Shown: positions 1 to 7,787 of the stretch, piece after piece
Layout of the letters: each line of letters starts with the position of its first letter
How positions within the stretch are numbered: the stretch's first letter is position 1
NCBI GenBank assembly: GCA_015057865.1
Contig: SVDH01000023.1
Location: 1-36,189, forward strand
Reading direction: 5' to 3'
DNA from: Lachnospiraceae bacterium
GTDB taxonomy: Bacteria > Bacillota > Clostridia > Lachnospirales > Lachnospiraceae
DNA length: 36,189 nucleotides
Made by a program: the position numbers and the translations under genes
The notes under the pieces: model-generated
Databases searched by the model: none
Told to the model about the DNA's origin: nothing
What the model saw: the letters and a program-made list of their open reading frames with translations, nothing else

Positions 1-74
1 GAATCACGGTATCGTTTTAAAACGGAATCACGGTACTGCATTCCGGACTGGCGGTTCAAATCCGCCCGGAATAT
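1..74 (+). other. tRNA T-arm/3' acceptor-like fragment, possible integration scar
   Basis: Positions 50-66 form a 5-bp stem, GGCGG and CCGCC, around the 7-nt loop TTCAAAT. This is the canonical tRNA T-arm pattern, and it is followed by CGGAATA where a 3' acceptor strand would be. The upstream part does not fold as the rest of a tRNA: no matching TATTCCG 5' strand is present at the expected distance. Instead it carries a direct repeat GAATCACGGTA at 1-11 and 26-36. ATTCCG at 40-45 can pair with CGGAAT at 67-72, giving a minihelix-like hairpin. I read this as a 3' tRNA fragment left at a recombination junction. Chance resemblance, or a long-variable-arm tRNA starting before the window, cannot be excluded. 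Confidence 0.3.
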
Positions 75-134
75 TCAACGTACAAAAATAAAAAGATCGA
101 AAAGGTCTGTACGAATGCCAAAACCGCAGAAAGA

Positions 135-368
135 ATGTACGGCCATGAAATGGCCGGTAAAATAGATCAGCGTATAGGTGAAATTGGTGCTGCAGATACT
201 GTCGAGATGATGATACAGTTTCGTATCGGACGATGTCATCCGCTTACACAGAATAGAAAAGGGCAATACGCAGTGGATTTGGTTCATCCGTATAGATTAG
301 TATTTGAGAAGAAGGGCAACGAAATCCAAATAGCAAACATTTTGGAAATAGTCGATTACCATAAATGA
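135..368 (+). CDS. higB: RelE/HigB-family mRNA interferase toxin, N-terminally truncated
   Basis: The protein carries the hallmark stretch of HigB/RelE-type toxins: QFRIGRCHPL, KGQYAVDLVHPYRLVFEK and IQIANILEIVDYH. These toxins cleave mRNA at the ribosome and are held by the downstream antitoxin. Family resemblance clearly extends upstream of Met135: codons 81-134 read YKNKKIEKVCTNAKTAER, as expected near a HigB N-terminus. Yet between the in-frame TAA at 18-20 and position 135 there is no ATG, GTG or TTG. The first usable start at 135 has no Shine-Dalgarno and would delete about 20 residues. The normal start therefore appears lost at a junction near position 75-80, where tRNA-like sequence begins. 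The toxin is probably inactive or poorly expressed. Its stop overlaps a possible upstream ATG of the higA frame (365). Confidence 0.75.
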   Translation: MYGHEMAGKIDQRIGEIGAADTVEMMIQFRIGRCHPLTQNRKGQYAVDLVHPYRLVFEKKGNEIQIANILEIVDYHK

Positions 369-397
369 TCAAGATAACAAGTCAGGGAGGTAGCACT

Positions 398-1450
398 ATG
401 GTGAGGAGTCGCAGTTATATTGCAACGCCACCCGGGGCGACAATTAAAGAACAGTTGAATGACAGAGGAATGAGCCAGAAAGAGTTCGCGGCCAGGATGG
501 ATATGTCTCAGAAACATATCAGTAAGCTCATTAATGGAGATGTACAGCTTACGCCTGAGACTGCAGTCAGATTAGAGTTGGTATTAGGTGTTCCGGCCAG
601 GTTTTGGAATAATCTTGAGGCAATCTACAGAGAGAAGATTATTAAGGCAGAAGCAGAAAACGCGATGGATGCTGATGCTGAAATTGCTAAACAGTTTCCA
701 TATAGTGAGATGGCAAAATATGGATGGGTTCCGGAAACCAGAAAAACGAAAGAGAAAGTCATTAATCTTAGGAAATATTTTGAGGTTGTTGAGCTATCAC
801 TTCTTGGAAGTGAACAGATTACAAGAATTGCCTGCCGTAGACTGGCGATTACGGAAAAAGGCGATCTGGCTTTGATGGCATGGGCTCAGGAGGCAAAGCT
901 TAAGGCTCGTGATATCCTAACTGCTCCAATCAATATTAAAGGGTTGATTGCCATTTTGCCAGAGATGAGAAAAATGACAATACTGAAACCTAAAGAATTC
1001 TGCCCTCGCATAAAAAAGTATCTTGCAGACTGCGGAATCGCCTTGGTTTTTCTTCCACATCTTAAGGGTTCGTTCCTTCAGGGCGCTTCTTTTATGGATG
1101 GAAATAAGATTGTTGTTGGACTTACTGTAAGAGGGAAGTATGCAGATAAGTTCTGGTTCAGTTTATTTCATGAACTTGCACATATTATTCTTGGACATGT
1201 GGGCCAACTGAATGGCATATCTGAAGATGATGAAAAGGCTGCGGATAAATGGGCATGTGATATGCTGATCTGCTTCGAAGATTTTGAAAACTTCAAAAGA
1301 ACCGGAGATTATTCGGAGAAGAGTGTTCGGCAATTTGCAGTTGCTCAGGGAATTGCTCCCGGAATAGTAGTTGGGAGAATGCAATTGGAAAGAATGATTA
1401 AGTACTCCGTGCTGAATGATTTGAAAGAAAAATATGAAATAGTAGTGTGA
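398..1450 (+). CDS. higA: HigA-type antitoxin with XRE helix-turn-helix and ImmA/IrrE (M78) metallopeptidase domain
   Basis: Residues about 10-70 are a Cro/CI-type HTH of the HigA/VapI class (MSQKEFAARMDMSQKHISKLINGD, then LTPETAVRLELVLGVPARFWNNLE). The C-terminal half holds a zinc-peptidase motif HELAH at residues about 258-262 with a downstream acidic stretch EKAADKWACDML, typical of the DUF955/M78 family. The likely role is to neutralise HigB and repress the operon; the peptidase domain may act in antitoxin or repressor turnover, which is inference. I start at ATG 398 because GGGAGG at 385-390 is well placed, rather than the in-frame ATG at 365 that overlaps higB. At about 350 aa it is much longer than minimal HigA (about 100 aa). 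Confidence 0.85.
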   Translation: MVRSRSYIATPPGATIKEQLNDRGMSQKEFAARMDMSQKHISKLINGDVQLTPETAVRLELVLGVPARFWNNLEAIYREKIIKAEAENAMDADAEIAKQFPYSEMAKYGWVPETRKTKEKVINLRKYFEVVELSLLGSEQITRIACRRLAITEKGDLALMAWAQEAKLKARDILTAPINIKGLIAILPEMRKMTILKPKEFCPRIKKYLADCGIALVFLPHLKGSFLQGASFMDGNKIVVGLTVRGKYADKFWFSLFHELAHIILGHVGQLNGISEDDEKAADKWACDMLICFEDFENFKRTGDYSEKSVRQFAVAQGIAPGIVVGRMQLERMIKYSVLNDLKEKYEIVV

Positions 1451-1503
1451 TGTAGTAGTGTAATGTGAATTGCGTTTTGCTTGAATACATGAGGGTAAAA
1501 CTG

Positions 1504-1884
1504 ATGAAACTAAAAAACGTTTTAATTGTGGTAAAGGACATAGAGCGTTCCCGGCAGTTCTATCATGATCTGTTCGGTCTTGAAGTGATTCTGGATAATG
1601 ATGGGAATATGATCATGACCGAAGGACTTGTTTTACAAGAGGAAAAGATATGGAGAGAATTCCTGAATGATGACATCATCCCTCAGAACAATGCTTGTGA
1701 GCTGTATTTTGAGGAAGACGATATCGAAGGCTTTGTGGAAAAGCTGGAGAAGTATTATCCGGAAGTGAAGTATGTCAACCGGCTGATGACACACAGCTGG
1801 GGGCAGCGGGTGGTGCGCTTCTATGATCCTGACGGGAATCTGATTGAGGTTGGTACACCGATGAGGTTGAAGGTATGGCAGTAA
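1504..1884 (+). CDS. VOC-family (glyoxalase/bleomycin-resistance fold) protein
   Basis: A 126-residue single VOC module. The N-terminus MKLKNVLIVVKDIERSRQFY with DLFGLEV is the standard first beta-alpha unit, and RVVRFYDPDGNLIEVGT is the standard last strand with a Glu metal ligand. The family covers metal-dependent dioxygenases, isomerases and binding proteins, so substrate cannot be assigned. Start ATG 1504 is preferred over the upstream in-frame ATG-less extension because homologous VOC proteins begin at this point and GAGGGT lies about 9 nt upstream. It follows higA with no terminator visible but is probably unrelated to the toxin system. Confidence 0.8.
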   Translation: MKLKNVLIVVKDIERSRQFYHDLFGLEVILDNDGNMIMTEGLVLQEEKIWREFLNDDIIPQNNACELYFEEDDIEGFVEKLEKYYPEVKYVNRLMTHSWGQRVVRFYDPDGNLIEVGTPMRLKVWQ

Positions 1885-1978
1885 AAAGGGATTTATTTAC
1901 TTTGCGATCGGGGAGAAGGTTGGCGATGCCTTTAAGACAGGTGCAGAGATGATGAAGAGGATGAAAGAGCCCAAATGA
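1871..1978 (+). pseudogene. possible 3' remnant of an unidentified gene
   Basis: After the stop TGA at 1868-1870 the frame stays open for 35 codons, ending with GEKVGDAFKTGAEMMKRMKEPK and a TGA at 1976-1978. There is no start codon until the Met codons near its end. Helical, protein-like composition and the 4-nt ATGA overlap with the next gene suggest the surviving tail of a gene whose 5' part is gone. I do not recognise the family. The stretch is short enough to be chance. Confidence 0.2.
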
Positions 1979-2622
1979 TTTCTTCGGGCGTTGAATTTAC
2001 AACGGCAGCGACGAATCTCGTCAATGCCATCATTACTGCAGTGCTCATCTGCATGGTTCTTCGAAGTGTCAAATCAGAAGTCCGGAGAAGCGTGTGGTCT
2101 GTATTTCTGGGACTGTTTCTTGTGATCTGTATTCTTGGTGCGGTCATTCATGGGGTTGTATTTGATGATTCTGTCCGAAAAGTTCTTTGGCTTGTGCTGT
2201 ATGGAATCATGGCGTTTATGATCGGCAGTTTTGTGGTCGCGATAGTATATGAGACGCGTGGCGAAAGCGGCCTGAAAAGAGCAGTGAAGATCAATGTGGT
2301 GCTTGCGATTGCGTTTGTCATTTTCATGGCGATCGTTTCCTTTTTTCTGGAGTATACGTTTACGGTATTCATCATTTATTGCGCATGCTATCTGCTGGTG
2401 ATCATCGGGCTGATCCTGTCGGCAATAAGACAGAAAGCATATTGCGGGTGGTTTTTGGCGGGCGTCGGGTTCATGGTTGTCGGAAGCATCCTGCAAACAG
2501 TGAAAACGATCCTGTTTCATATCGGACCGTTGGAGTTCAACTACAATGCGGTATACCATGTCTTTACGCTCCTGTATATCCTGTGCCTGTTTGTTGGAAT
2601 TATGCGGGCGGAAAAGCTTTAA
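1975..2622 (+). CDS. polytopic membrane protein of unknown function
   Basis: A 215-residue hydrophobic protein with about seven predicted transmembrane segments separated by short basic loops (KSEVRRS, ETRGESGLKRA, RQKAYCG). No catalytic motif is visible and I do not recognise the family. The start ATG overlaps the stop of the preceding remnant (ATGA) and has only a weak GAAAGAG upstream. No terminator is obvious after it. The topology is reminiscent of small seven-helix sensor or hydrolase-like membrane proteins, but that is only a shape argument. Confidence 0.65.
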   Translation: MISSGVEFTTAATNLVNAIITAVLICMVLRSVKSEVRRSVWSVFLGLFLVICILGAVIHGVVFDDSVRKVLWLVLYGIMAFMIGSFVVAIVYETRGESGLKRAVKINVVLAIAFVIFMAIVSFFLEYTFTVFIIYCACYLLVIIGLILSAIRQKAYCGWFLAGVGFMVVGSILQTVKTILFHIGPLEFNYNAVYHVFTLLYILCLFVGIMRAEKL

Positions 2623-2663
2623 GAATACATTGCAAGCATAGCAGCGTATTTGTTACGATATAC

Positions 2664-2678
2664 ATTGTAAATAACAAT
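2664..2678 (+). promoter_or_regulatory. inverted repeat upstream of the transglutaminase-like gene
   Basis: ATTGT-AAATA-ACAAT is a perfect 5-bp inverted repeat with a 5-nt spacer in the AT-rich leader about 70 nt before the next start. It could be a regulator site or part of a promoter; no clear -35/-10 pair was found. Confidence 0.2.
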
Positions 2679-2743
2679 GATATCATACAACCAAGTACTA
2701 TTATGTAGTTTTTACGGTGAATGGTTTTAAGGAGAAGACCTGG

Positions 2744-5077
2744 ATGAAGAAGCGGATTTGGAAAAAGCTATCAGCAGTTTGCCTGGCAATCGTTATATCT
2801 GTCAGTATTGTTCCTTTGACAGGAGAGTTCTTTAATGGGGCAACTGGTACGAATGAGGCAAAGGCAGCGGAAACGGAATCGATCGGTGATATCAGTGCGG
2901 AAGATGAGATCCCCGTTGCAGATGCTTCGGACACTGTCGCCGCTGTATTAGAGGAAGAAGAAGTTACATCTTCTGTTCCTTTGGATAATGAGGAGCTTTT
3001 TGAAGATTATGTAGAGATTAAGCTGGAGTTATCTACTGCACCGGAATCATCCTCTTCGAGAGGTTCTCAATTAACCGGAACAAATCGGAAAGTATATTTA
3101 AAACTCAAGAACGAGATCGCCAAAGTAGCAGATGGCAATTTGACATCTACTGTTTTTGAAGTGTCGCTGGATGAACTGGGGTTTGCAAATAAAACATGGA
3201 CAGCTGGTGAGTTAGGAGTTCCCGCGATTGTTGTGGATGGCAGTATTTCGCCGGATGCAGCGAATGCAGTAACACAAAAGCTGAATTTAAATCTTAATAA
3301 AGTCGTATCTGCTTTGCTGGCGGATTGTCCGTATGAATTGTACTGGTATGACAAGGTTTCAGGCGCGTCAACAAAGGGACCGGATATTACTGCGGTTTTT
3401 GATGGGAAAGAATGGAAGATTGGGTTTGATAGTGGAATCACATTTTCGTTTTCAGTGGCAACGGATTATGCGGCAGGCGCTTATCTTGTAAATACTATAA
3501 ATGCGAAGCGTGTGCAGAATGCAATAAACAATGCAGATTCGATCATCCGTGCGTATGCAGGAGCTTCCGACTTTGAAAAGCTGGATGGGTATAGAACAGA
3601 AATTTGTGATCTGGTTTCTTACGATCAGAACGCGGCATACGATGATACGATATCGTATGGTGATCCCTGGCAGATCATATCCGTTTTTGATGGCGATGCC
3701 GGTACGAATGTTGTTTGTGAAGGATATGCGAAGTCATTTCAGTATCTGTGTGACAAGACAGCATTTGATAATGATATTACCTGCATTTCAGTTTCAGGAA
3801 TCATGAGAGGTGGCACTGGTCAGGGGAGCCATATGTGGAATATCGTCAATATGGCGGACGAGAATAACTACCTCGTGGATGTGACGAATTGTGATGAGGA
3901 AACGGTGGGAGCTGACAACTTACTGTTTCTGGCAGGATTCACATCCGGTTCTGTTGATGATGGATATGTCTTCACATGTACGCATGGAAGTACCAGCACA
4001 TCGATTGCATATCAGTATGATGTGGATACTCGTTCTCTTTATGCAGACGAGGATCTTGTGATTAGTGATACAGCTTATAAAGATGGGGAAACTCACTTAC
4101 ACACCTATGGCGCGTGGATCGTTACAAAGGCGGCAACATATACTGCAACAGGTACGAAAGAACGTACATGTACGATCTGCGGACACAAACAGCGCGCAGA
4201 GATTCCGATGTTAGACAGGATTTCTATCGCAAACGCCAGTGTATCTAACGTAGTTGAGAAAACATATACAGGAGCAGCTATCACACAGTTGCCGGTTGTA
4301 AAGGTTGGCACTACAACCCTTAAATCCGGAACGGATTATACCGTTGCATACCGGAATAATGTAAATGCCGGGACAGCATCGGTTATTATTACAGGTATTG
4401 GGAAGTATAATGGCTCTAAGACAGTAACATTTAAGATTACCAAACTTACTGGTTGGCATAAGCAAGGTGGCTACTGGTACTTCTACGATAACAATGGCAA
4501 AATGGTAAAGAATGCCTGGAAGAAAGACTCAAAGGGCTGGTGTTATCTTGGGTCAGACGGAAAGATGGTAGCCAATGGCTGGGCGAAAGACAGCAAAGGC
4601 TGGGTATGGATGAATAGCAGCGGCTATTGGGATAACAGCACCAAATGGATCAAATACAATGGTGGCTGGTACTATATTGAAAAAGGCTATCGGGTAGCAA
4701 AATCCTGGAGAAAGGACAGCAAGGGTTGGTGTTATCTTGGAAGCGACGGCCGGATGGTAACAAACGGATGGGCAAAGGACAGCAAAGGCTGGTGCTGGAT
4801 GGGGTCAAACGGTTACTGGGTCAAGGGCAAGTGGATCCGGGATAAAGGCGAGTGGTATTACATCAAGTCCAACGGATATATGGCAGCGAATGAGTGGGCT
4901 CAGGATAGCGGTGGCTGGATGTATATGGCTTCCAATGGTAAGATCAGCAAGAACAAGTGGGTTAAATCCGGTGGATACTGGTACTATCTGAAGTCAAACG
5001 GATATATGGCAACCGGTACACTGACAATCAGTGGGAAGTCTTATGAGTTTGATTCATCGGGAAGGTGGATTTCCTGA
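2744..5077 (+). CDS. secreted transglutaminase-like cysteine protein with choline-binding-type wall repeats
   Basis: A 777-aa exported surface protein. Residues 1-38 form a signal peptide (MKKRIWKK, hydrophobic core, cleavage near EAKA-AE). The central region has a transglutaminase/papain-fold triad: Cys325 in VVCEGYA, His363 in GSHMWN and Asp379 in YLVDVTNCD. Next comes a Cys-containing stretch (HTYGAW...CTICGHK), then an Ig-like module (VKVGTTTLKSGTDYTV...ITGIGKYNGSKTV, about 510-565). From about residue 567 to the end there are roughly ten aromatic repeats of about 20 residues (GGYWYFYDNNGKMVKNAW, KGWCYLGSDGKMV), like choline/cell-wall-binding repeats. It probably sits on the envelope and cleaves or cross-links peptide bonds; the substrate is unknown. 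ATG 2744 is chosen because AAGGAG at 2729-2734 is correctly spaced and the signal peptide then starts with MKK. Confidence 0.88.
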   Translation: MKKRIWKKLSAVCLAIVISVSIVPLTGEFFNGATGTNEAKAAETESIGDISAEDEIPVADASDTVAAVLEEEEVTSSVPLDNEELFEDYVEIKLELSTAPESSSSRGSQLTGTNRKVYLKLKNEIAKVADGNLTSTVFEVSLDELGFANKTWTAGELGVPAIVVDGSISPDAANAVTQKLNLNLNKVVSALLADCPYELYWYDKVSGASTKGPDITAVFDGKEWKIGFDSGITFSFSVATDYAAGAYLVNTINAKRVQNAINNADSIIRAYAGASDFEKLDGYRTEICDLVSYDQNAAYDDTISYGDPWQIISVFDGDAGTNVVCEGYAKSFQYLCDKTAFDNDITCISVSGIMRGGTGQGSHMWNIVNMADENNYLVDVTNCDEETVGADNLLFLAGFTSGSVDDGYVFTCTHGSTSTSIAYQYDVDTRSLYADEDLVISDTAYKDGETHLHTYGAWIVTKAATYTATGTKERTCTICGHKQRAEIPMLDRISIANASVSNVVEKTYTGAAITQLPVVKVGTTTLKSGTDYTVAYRNNVNAGTASVIITGIGKYNGSKTVTFKITKLTGWHKQGGYWYFYDNNGKMVKNAWKKDSKGWCYLGSDGKMVANGWAKDSKGWVWMNSSGYWDNSTKWIKYNGGWYYIEKGYRVAKSWRKDSKGWCYLGSDGRMVTNGWAKDSKGWCWMGSNGYWVKGKWIRDKGEWYYIKSNGYMAANEWAQDSGGWMYMASNGKISKNKWVKSGGYWYYLKSNGYMATGTLTISGKSYEFDSSGRWIS

Positions 5078-5092
5078 TTCGGATTATAAAAT

Positions 5093-5121
5093 AGGGTATC
5101 AGTTTCCTGGTACCCTTTTTT
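5093..5121 (+). terminator. intrinsic terminator after the wall protein gene
   Basis: AGGGTATC pairs with GGTACCCT (one mismatch) around an 8-nt loop and runs into TTTTTT, 15 nt after the stop. Confidence 0.8.
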
Positions 5122-5126
5122 CATGC

Positions 5127-5182
5127 TAAAATGTAAGACAGATGATAGTTCATTGGCGTTATGTATGCAAAAGGAGAAAGAT
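5127..5182 (+). promoter_or_regulatory. promoter and leader shared with the gene at 7194
   Basis: A -10-like TAAAAT at 5127-5132 is followed by the leader AAGACAGATGATAGTTCA and an AGGAG site just before ATG 5181. The same arrangement, TAGAAT then AAGACAGATGACAGTTCA, occurs at 7140-7168. From GACAGATGA to the SD-served ATG is exactly 44 nt in both cases. The -35 is weak (TTCCTG at 17 bp) and lies inside the preceding terminator. Confidence 0.5.
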
Positions 5183-5738
5183 GGCAGCACGGGTTCTTTG
5201 TCTGATCATTTTCATACTGGAGGTAAAAGGCCTTTCGATCAGTCTCCCACGGCGGAAGTGGGCGGCACTGGCTTTTTATACGCAGCTTTCCAATATCGTG
5301 ACGGTCATCTCGGCATTGCTGCTCGTGGTCTTCGGACAACGACTCTGGATCACAAATATCCGATATTTGAGCACCTGTATGCTGGTGATGACATTGCTGA
5401 TAACGGTTTGCGTGTTGATTCCAATGGGCGGGGATCCGAAGAGATTACTCTGGAGCGGAAATGGTCTCTATCATCATATTCTGTGTCCGGTCATTTCAAC
5501 GATTTCTTATGTTTTTTTTGAAAATCATGCCGGCCAGAAAATGATATGGTTTCCGATTTTGATCACGCTGCTCTACGGACTGGTGATGCTGTATCTGAAT
5601 GCAAAGAATAAGTATGATGGTCCGTATCCGTTCTTTCGGGTTCATCACCAGACAAGGCGTGCGACAGTCTTATGGATCGTTGTTTTGCTGTTGATCATTG
5701 CGGTGATTTCAGCAGTGGTAATGGCCGTGGCGAGATGA
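5181..5738 (+). CDS. Pr6Pr-like polytopic membrane protein
   Basis: About 185 aa with six predicted membrane helices. The pattern YTQLSNIVTVISALL in helix 2 and LYHHILCPVISTISYVFFE in helix 4 resembles the Pr6Pr/FAR-17a/AIG1-like family, whose function in bacteria is not established; I hold that assignment loosely. Start ATG 5181 follows AAGGAGAAAG, and the matching leader of the gene at 7194 supports it. An in-frame ATG at 5142 would add 13 residues; because it lies only about 9 nt after the -10, a leaderless longer form is conceivable. The next gene follows after 33 nt. Confidence 0.7.
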   Translation: MAARVLCLIIFILEVKGLSISLPRRKWAALAFYTQLSNIVTVISALLLVVFGQRLWITNIRYLSTCMLVMTLLITVCVLIPMGGDPKRLLWSGNGLYHHILCPVISTISYVFFENHAGQKMIWFPILITLLYGLVMLYLNAKNKYDGPYPFFRVHHQTRRATVLWIVVLLLIIAVISAVVMAVAR

Positions 5739-5771
5739 AAATGCGGATGCTGCAAAAAATGGAGGAGTGCA

Positions 5772-6410
5772 ATGTATAACATCCTTTTTTATGGAGATTC
5801 AAATACTTGGGGATATGATCCTTCGTGTGGACTAAGATACGCTTATGAAAAGCGCTGGACGAGTGTCTGCGCCGGTCTGCTTGGAGAGGGATACAACTGT
5901 ATTCCGGCAGGGATGAACGGGAGAACGACAGCGTTTGATGATCCTGAGAAGCCGCTTCGAAACGGCTGCAAAGAGATCGATCATGAGTTGCAGTCACAAA
6001 AGCCGTTAGATCTGGTTGTCATCATGCTTGGGACGAATGATATGAAGTACATTGACGCAAAGGGTTGCGCGGATGGCATGGAACAGCTGATCAGGATGGT
6101 GCTTGATGTCAATGAGCGCTTCAGTGTTTCATCGCCTGTATTTATGGACACGCCATCGGTACTCATCGTTTCACCGGTTCATCTGAAAAGCAGTTATGGA
6201 ACGAGTGGATATGATGATATCGCTGAATCGCGTCAGCTGGCCGGATATTATGAGAAGCTTGCAGATCAATACGGCCTCTTTTTCATGGATGCAGCCCGGT
6301 ATGCGGAGGCGTCCGATATCGATGGGGAGCATCTGACCGAAGAGGCACATCAGGTATTGGGAAAAGCCGTAGCGGAGAAGATTATGGAGATTGCGGGTGA
6401 TATAAAATGA
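5772..6410 (+). CDS. SGNH/GDSL-family esterase (arylesterase-like)
   Basis: A 212-aa cytosolic hydrolase with all SGNH blocks: nucleophile Ser10 in YGDSNTWG, block II Gly/Asn in GMNGRT (about 48-50), oxyanion Asn89 in MLGTNDM, and the Asp184/His187 pair in DIDGEHLT. No signal peptide is present. These enzymes hydrolyse acyl esters; the GDSNTWG signature is typical of arylesterase/acetylhydrolase-like members. A GGAG site lies about 8 nt before ATG 5772. It probably shares a transcript with the membrane protein upstream and ends immediately before a strong terminator. Confidence 0.88.
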   Translation: MYNILFYGDSNTWGYDPSCGLRYAYEKRWTSVCAGLLGEGYNCIPAGMNGRTTAFDDPEKPLRNGCKEIDHELQSQKPLDLVVIMLGTNDMKYIDAKGCADGMEQLIRMVLDVNERFSVSSPVFMDTPSVLIVSPVHLKSSYGTSGYDDIAESRQLAGYYEKLADQYGLFFMDAARYAEASDIDGEHLTEEAHQVLGKAVAEKIMEIAGDIK

Positions 6411-6436
6411 GGGGTACCGTTTTTGGTACCCCTTTT
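6411..6436. terminator. bidirectional terminator between convergent genes
   Basis: A perfect 8-bp stem, GGGGTACC and GGTACCCC, encloses GTTTTT and is followed by TTTT. It begins one base after the SGNH stop and serves the convergent DJ-1/PfpI gene from the other side. Confidence 0.88.
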
Positions 6437-6445
6437 CATACAAAT

Positions 6446-7024
6446 CTAAATCTCGATCTTTGCGCCCATCAGTTTTGCAAACTCACGAACGATAGCGGTA
6501 TCGCCGGGCCATGCGGGAGCAGTCACCAGGTTTCTGTCAACGACTGCTTCGTCAGCCGGTACTTCTACATATGTGCTGCCTGCAAGTGTGACATCCGGGC
6601 CGACTGCAGGGTAAGCGGTCGCTTTGTATCCGTTCAGAACGCCTGCAGCTGCAAGCACCTGCGGACCGTGGCAGATCGCAGCGACAGGTTTATTTGCCGC
6701 AAAGAATTCGCGGACAATCTCTAATACCCGTTCATTCAGACGGATGTATTCCGGTGCGCGTCCGCCGGTAATGAACAGTCCTTCATAATCTGCTGTATTA
6801 ACAGCGTCAAAATCAGCAGTCAGAGCAAAATTGTGTCCGCGGAGTTCGGTATAAGTCTGCTCGCCAAGGAAATCATGGACAGCAGTAGCAACTGTTTCGC
6901 CGGCTTTCTTGTCCGGGCAGACAGCATCTACCTGGTATCCCAGCACGCCAAGTGCCTGGAACGGAACCATGGTTTCATAGTCTTCTGTAAAATCGCCACA
7001 GAGTAACAGTACTTTCTTTGCCAT
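6446..7024 (-). CDS. DJ-1/PfpI-family protein (class I glutamine amidotransferase-like fold)
   Basis: A 192-aa single-domain protein. The nucleophile elbow AICHGPQ places Cys118 followed by His119, and an early acidic residue in DFTEDYE is the usual Cys partner. [10 protein letters not shown] forms the oxyanion-side loop. Members act as intracellular proteases, glyoxalase/deglycase-type enzymes or redox sensors; the exact activity here is not determined by sequence. A strong AAGGAGG lies 8-9 nt upstream of the start on the minus strand. Its promoter region is divergent from the gene at 7194 and contains an 18-bp palindrome (7079-7096). Confidence 0.9.
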   Translation of the reverse strand: MAKKVLLLCGDFTEDYETMVPFQALGVLGYQVDAVCPDKKAGETVATAVHDFLGEQTYTELRGHNFALTADFDAVNTADYEGLFITGGRAPEYIRLNERVLEIVREFFAANKPVAAICHGPQVLAAAGVLNGYKATAYPAVGPDVTLAGSTYVEVPADEAVVDRNLVTAPAWPGDTAIVREFAKLMGAKIEI

Positions 7025-7078
7025 TTCAAATACCTCCTTCTTGAATCCAGAGTTGTTTTGAGCATCTCTTGACTTAAA

Positions 7079-7096
7079 GATATCTCATGAAATATC
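7079..7096. promoter_or_regulatory. 18-bp palindrome, candidate operator
   Basis: GATATCTCATGAAATATC reads as its own reverse complement except for one pair. It sits in the divergent region between the DJ-1/PfpI gene and the membrane protein gene at 7194, 55 nt upstream of the former. A dimeric regulator site is likely; the regulator is unknown. Confidence 0.35.
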
Positions 7097-7115
7097 GCAT
7101 GGCAATATCATTTTT

Positions 7116-7196
7116 TTGATTATAGGGTACATTTTTTGTTAGAATAGAAGACAGATGACAGTTCAGTCAAAAAAACGTTTTACAAGGAGAGAGATG
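7116..7196 (+). promoter_or_regulatory. promoter and leader shared with the gene at 5181
   Basis: TTGATT at 7116-7121, an 18-bp spacer and TAGAAT at 7140-7145 form a plausible promoter. The leader after it matches the one at 5133-5180 in both sequence (AAGACAGATGAYAGTTCA) and length to the SD-served ATG. Confidence 0.5.
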
Positions 7197-7763
7197 CTGA
7201 CTTCAACAATCAAGAATCTGATTACCGGTAACATTTTGCTGGTCATATGCTGCGCGTTTTACCTGGCGTGGTGGCTGATCGCGTTCAAACCGGCAGGCGC
7301 GGTAAAGGGGATGTCGTCGGGATGGCTTCTGCTTCCTGCAGCAGTGGCAGGGATCGGAGCTATTTTCGTACTGATCCTTTCGTTTCGTCATGCTGCGATC
7401 AACCGCTCGCTCATTTCCGGGACATTGCTTCTGGTTTTGGGTGTGATCGCGTATTTTGCTTTGCTTGCCATTACAGGTTTTTTCCTGCACCGGATGGTGA
7501 CGACAGAGCTTCTGCTGATCGTAGGGTGGTGTATTCTTGCCCTGTCTGAAGTGAATGTTTTATATGGCCTGGAATTGTTCTCGTTTTCAGGGGTGGTTCT
7601 TTGGTTTGTGATGATCATCATTTCTGCCGCAGTCAGCATGATCTGCTATATCCTTTACTATGGGCTCGACGAGGTGAAAGGGTATATCGATGGAATGGTG
7701 CCTCTTTTGATCATAGGGGTTGTAATGTGTATCCTGACGGTGGCGATTGTTGTTAGAAAATAA
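7194..7763 (+). CDS. six-helix membrane protein of unknown function
   Basis: About 189 aa with six hydrophobic segments and very short loops. No motif or family is recognised. ATG 7194 directly follows AAGGAGAGAG; an in-frame ATG at 7155 would add 13 residues (MTVQSKKRFTRRE), and the equivalent upstream ATG exists in the related leader at 5142. The YdcF-like gene starts 24 nt after its stop, so the two are probably co-transcribed and may work together at the membrane. Confidence 0.65.
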   Translation: MLTSTIKNLITGNILLVICCAFYLAWWLIAFKPAGAVKGMSSGWLLLPAAVAGIGAIFVLILSFRHAAINRSLISGTLLLVLGVIAYFALLAITGFFLHRMVTTELLLIVGWCILALSEVNVLYGLELFSFSGVVLWFVMIIISAAVSMICYILYYGLDEVKGYIDGMVPLLIIGVVMCILTVAIVVRK

Positions 7764-7787
7764 TTGAAGCAAAGGAAGTTTGAACGG

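Noticed and set aside
1-74. Complete tRNA gene
   Set aside because: Only the T-arm and a possible 3' acceptor strand fit; no matching 5' acceptor, D-arm or anticodon arm is visible in the window.
2074-2559. Long minus-strand open frame opposite the membrane protein
   Set aside because: It is a shadow of the plus-strand gene, with His/Arg/Gln-rich composition and no ribosome binding site.
5123-5521. 132-codon frame overlapping the Pr6Pr-like gene
   Set aside because: It lacks a start site and its sequence is low in hydrophobic order, whereas the overlapping frame encodes regular membrane helices.
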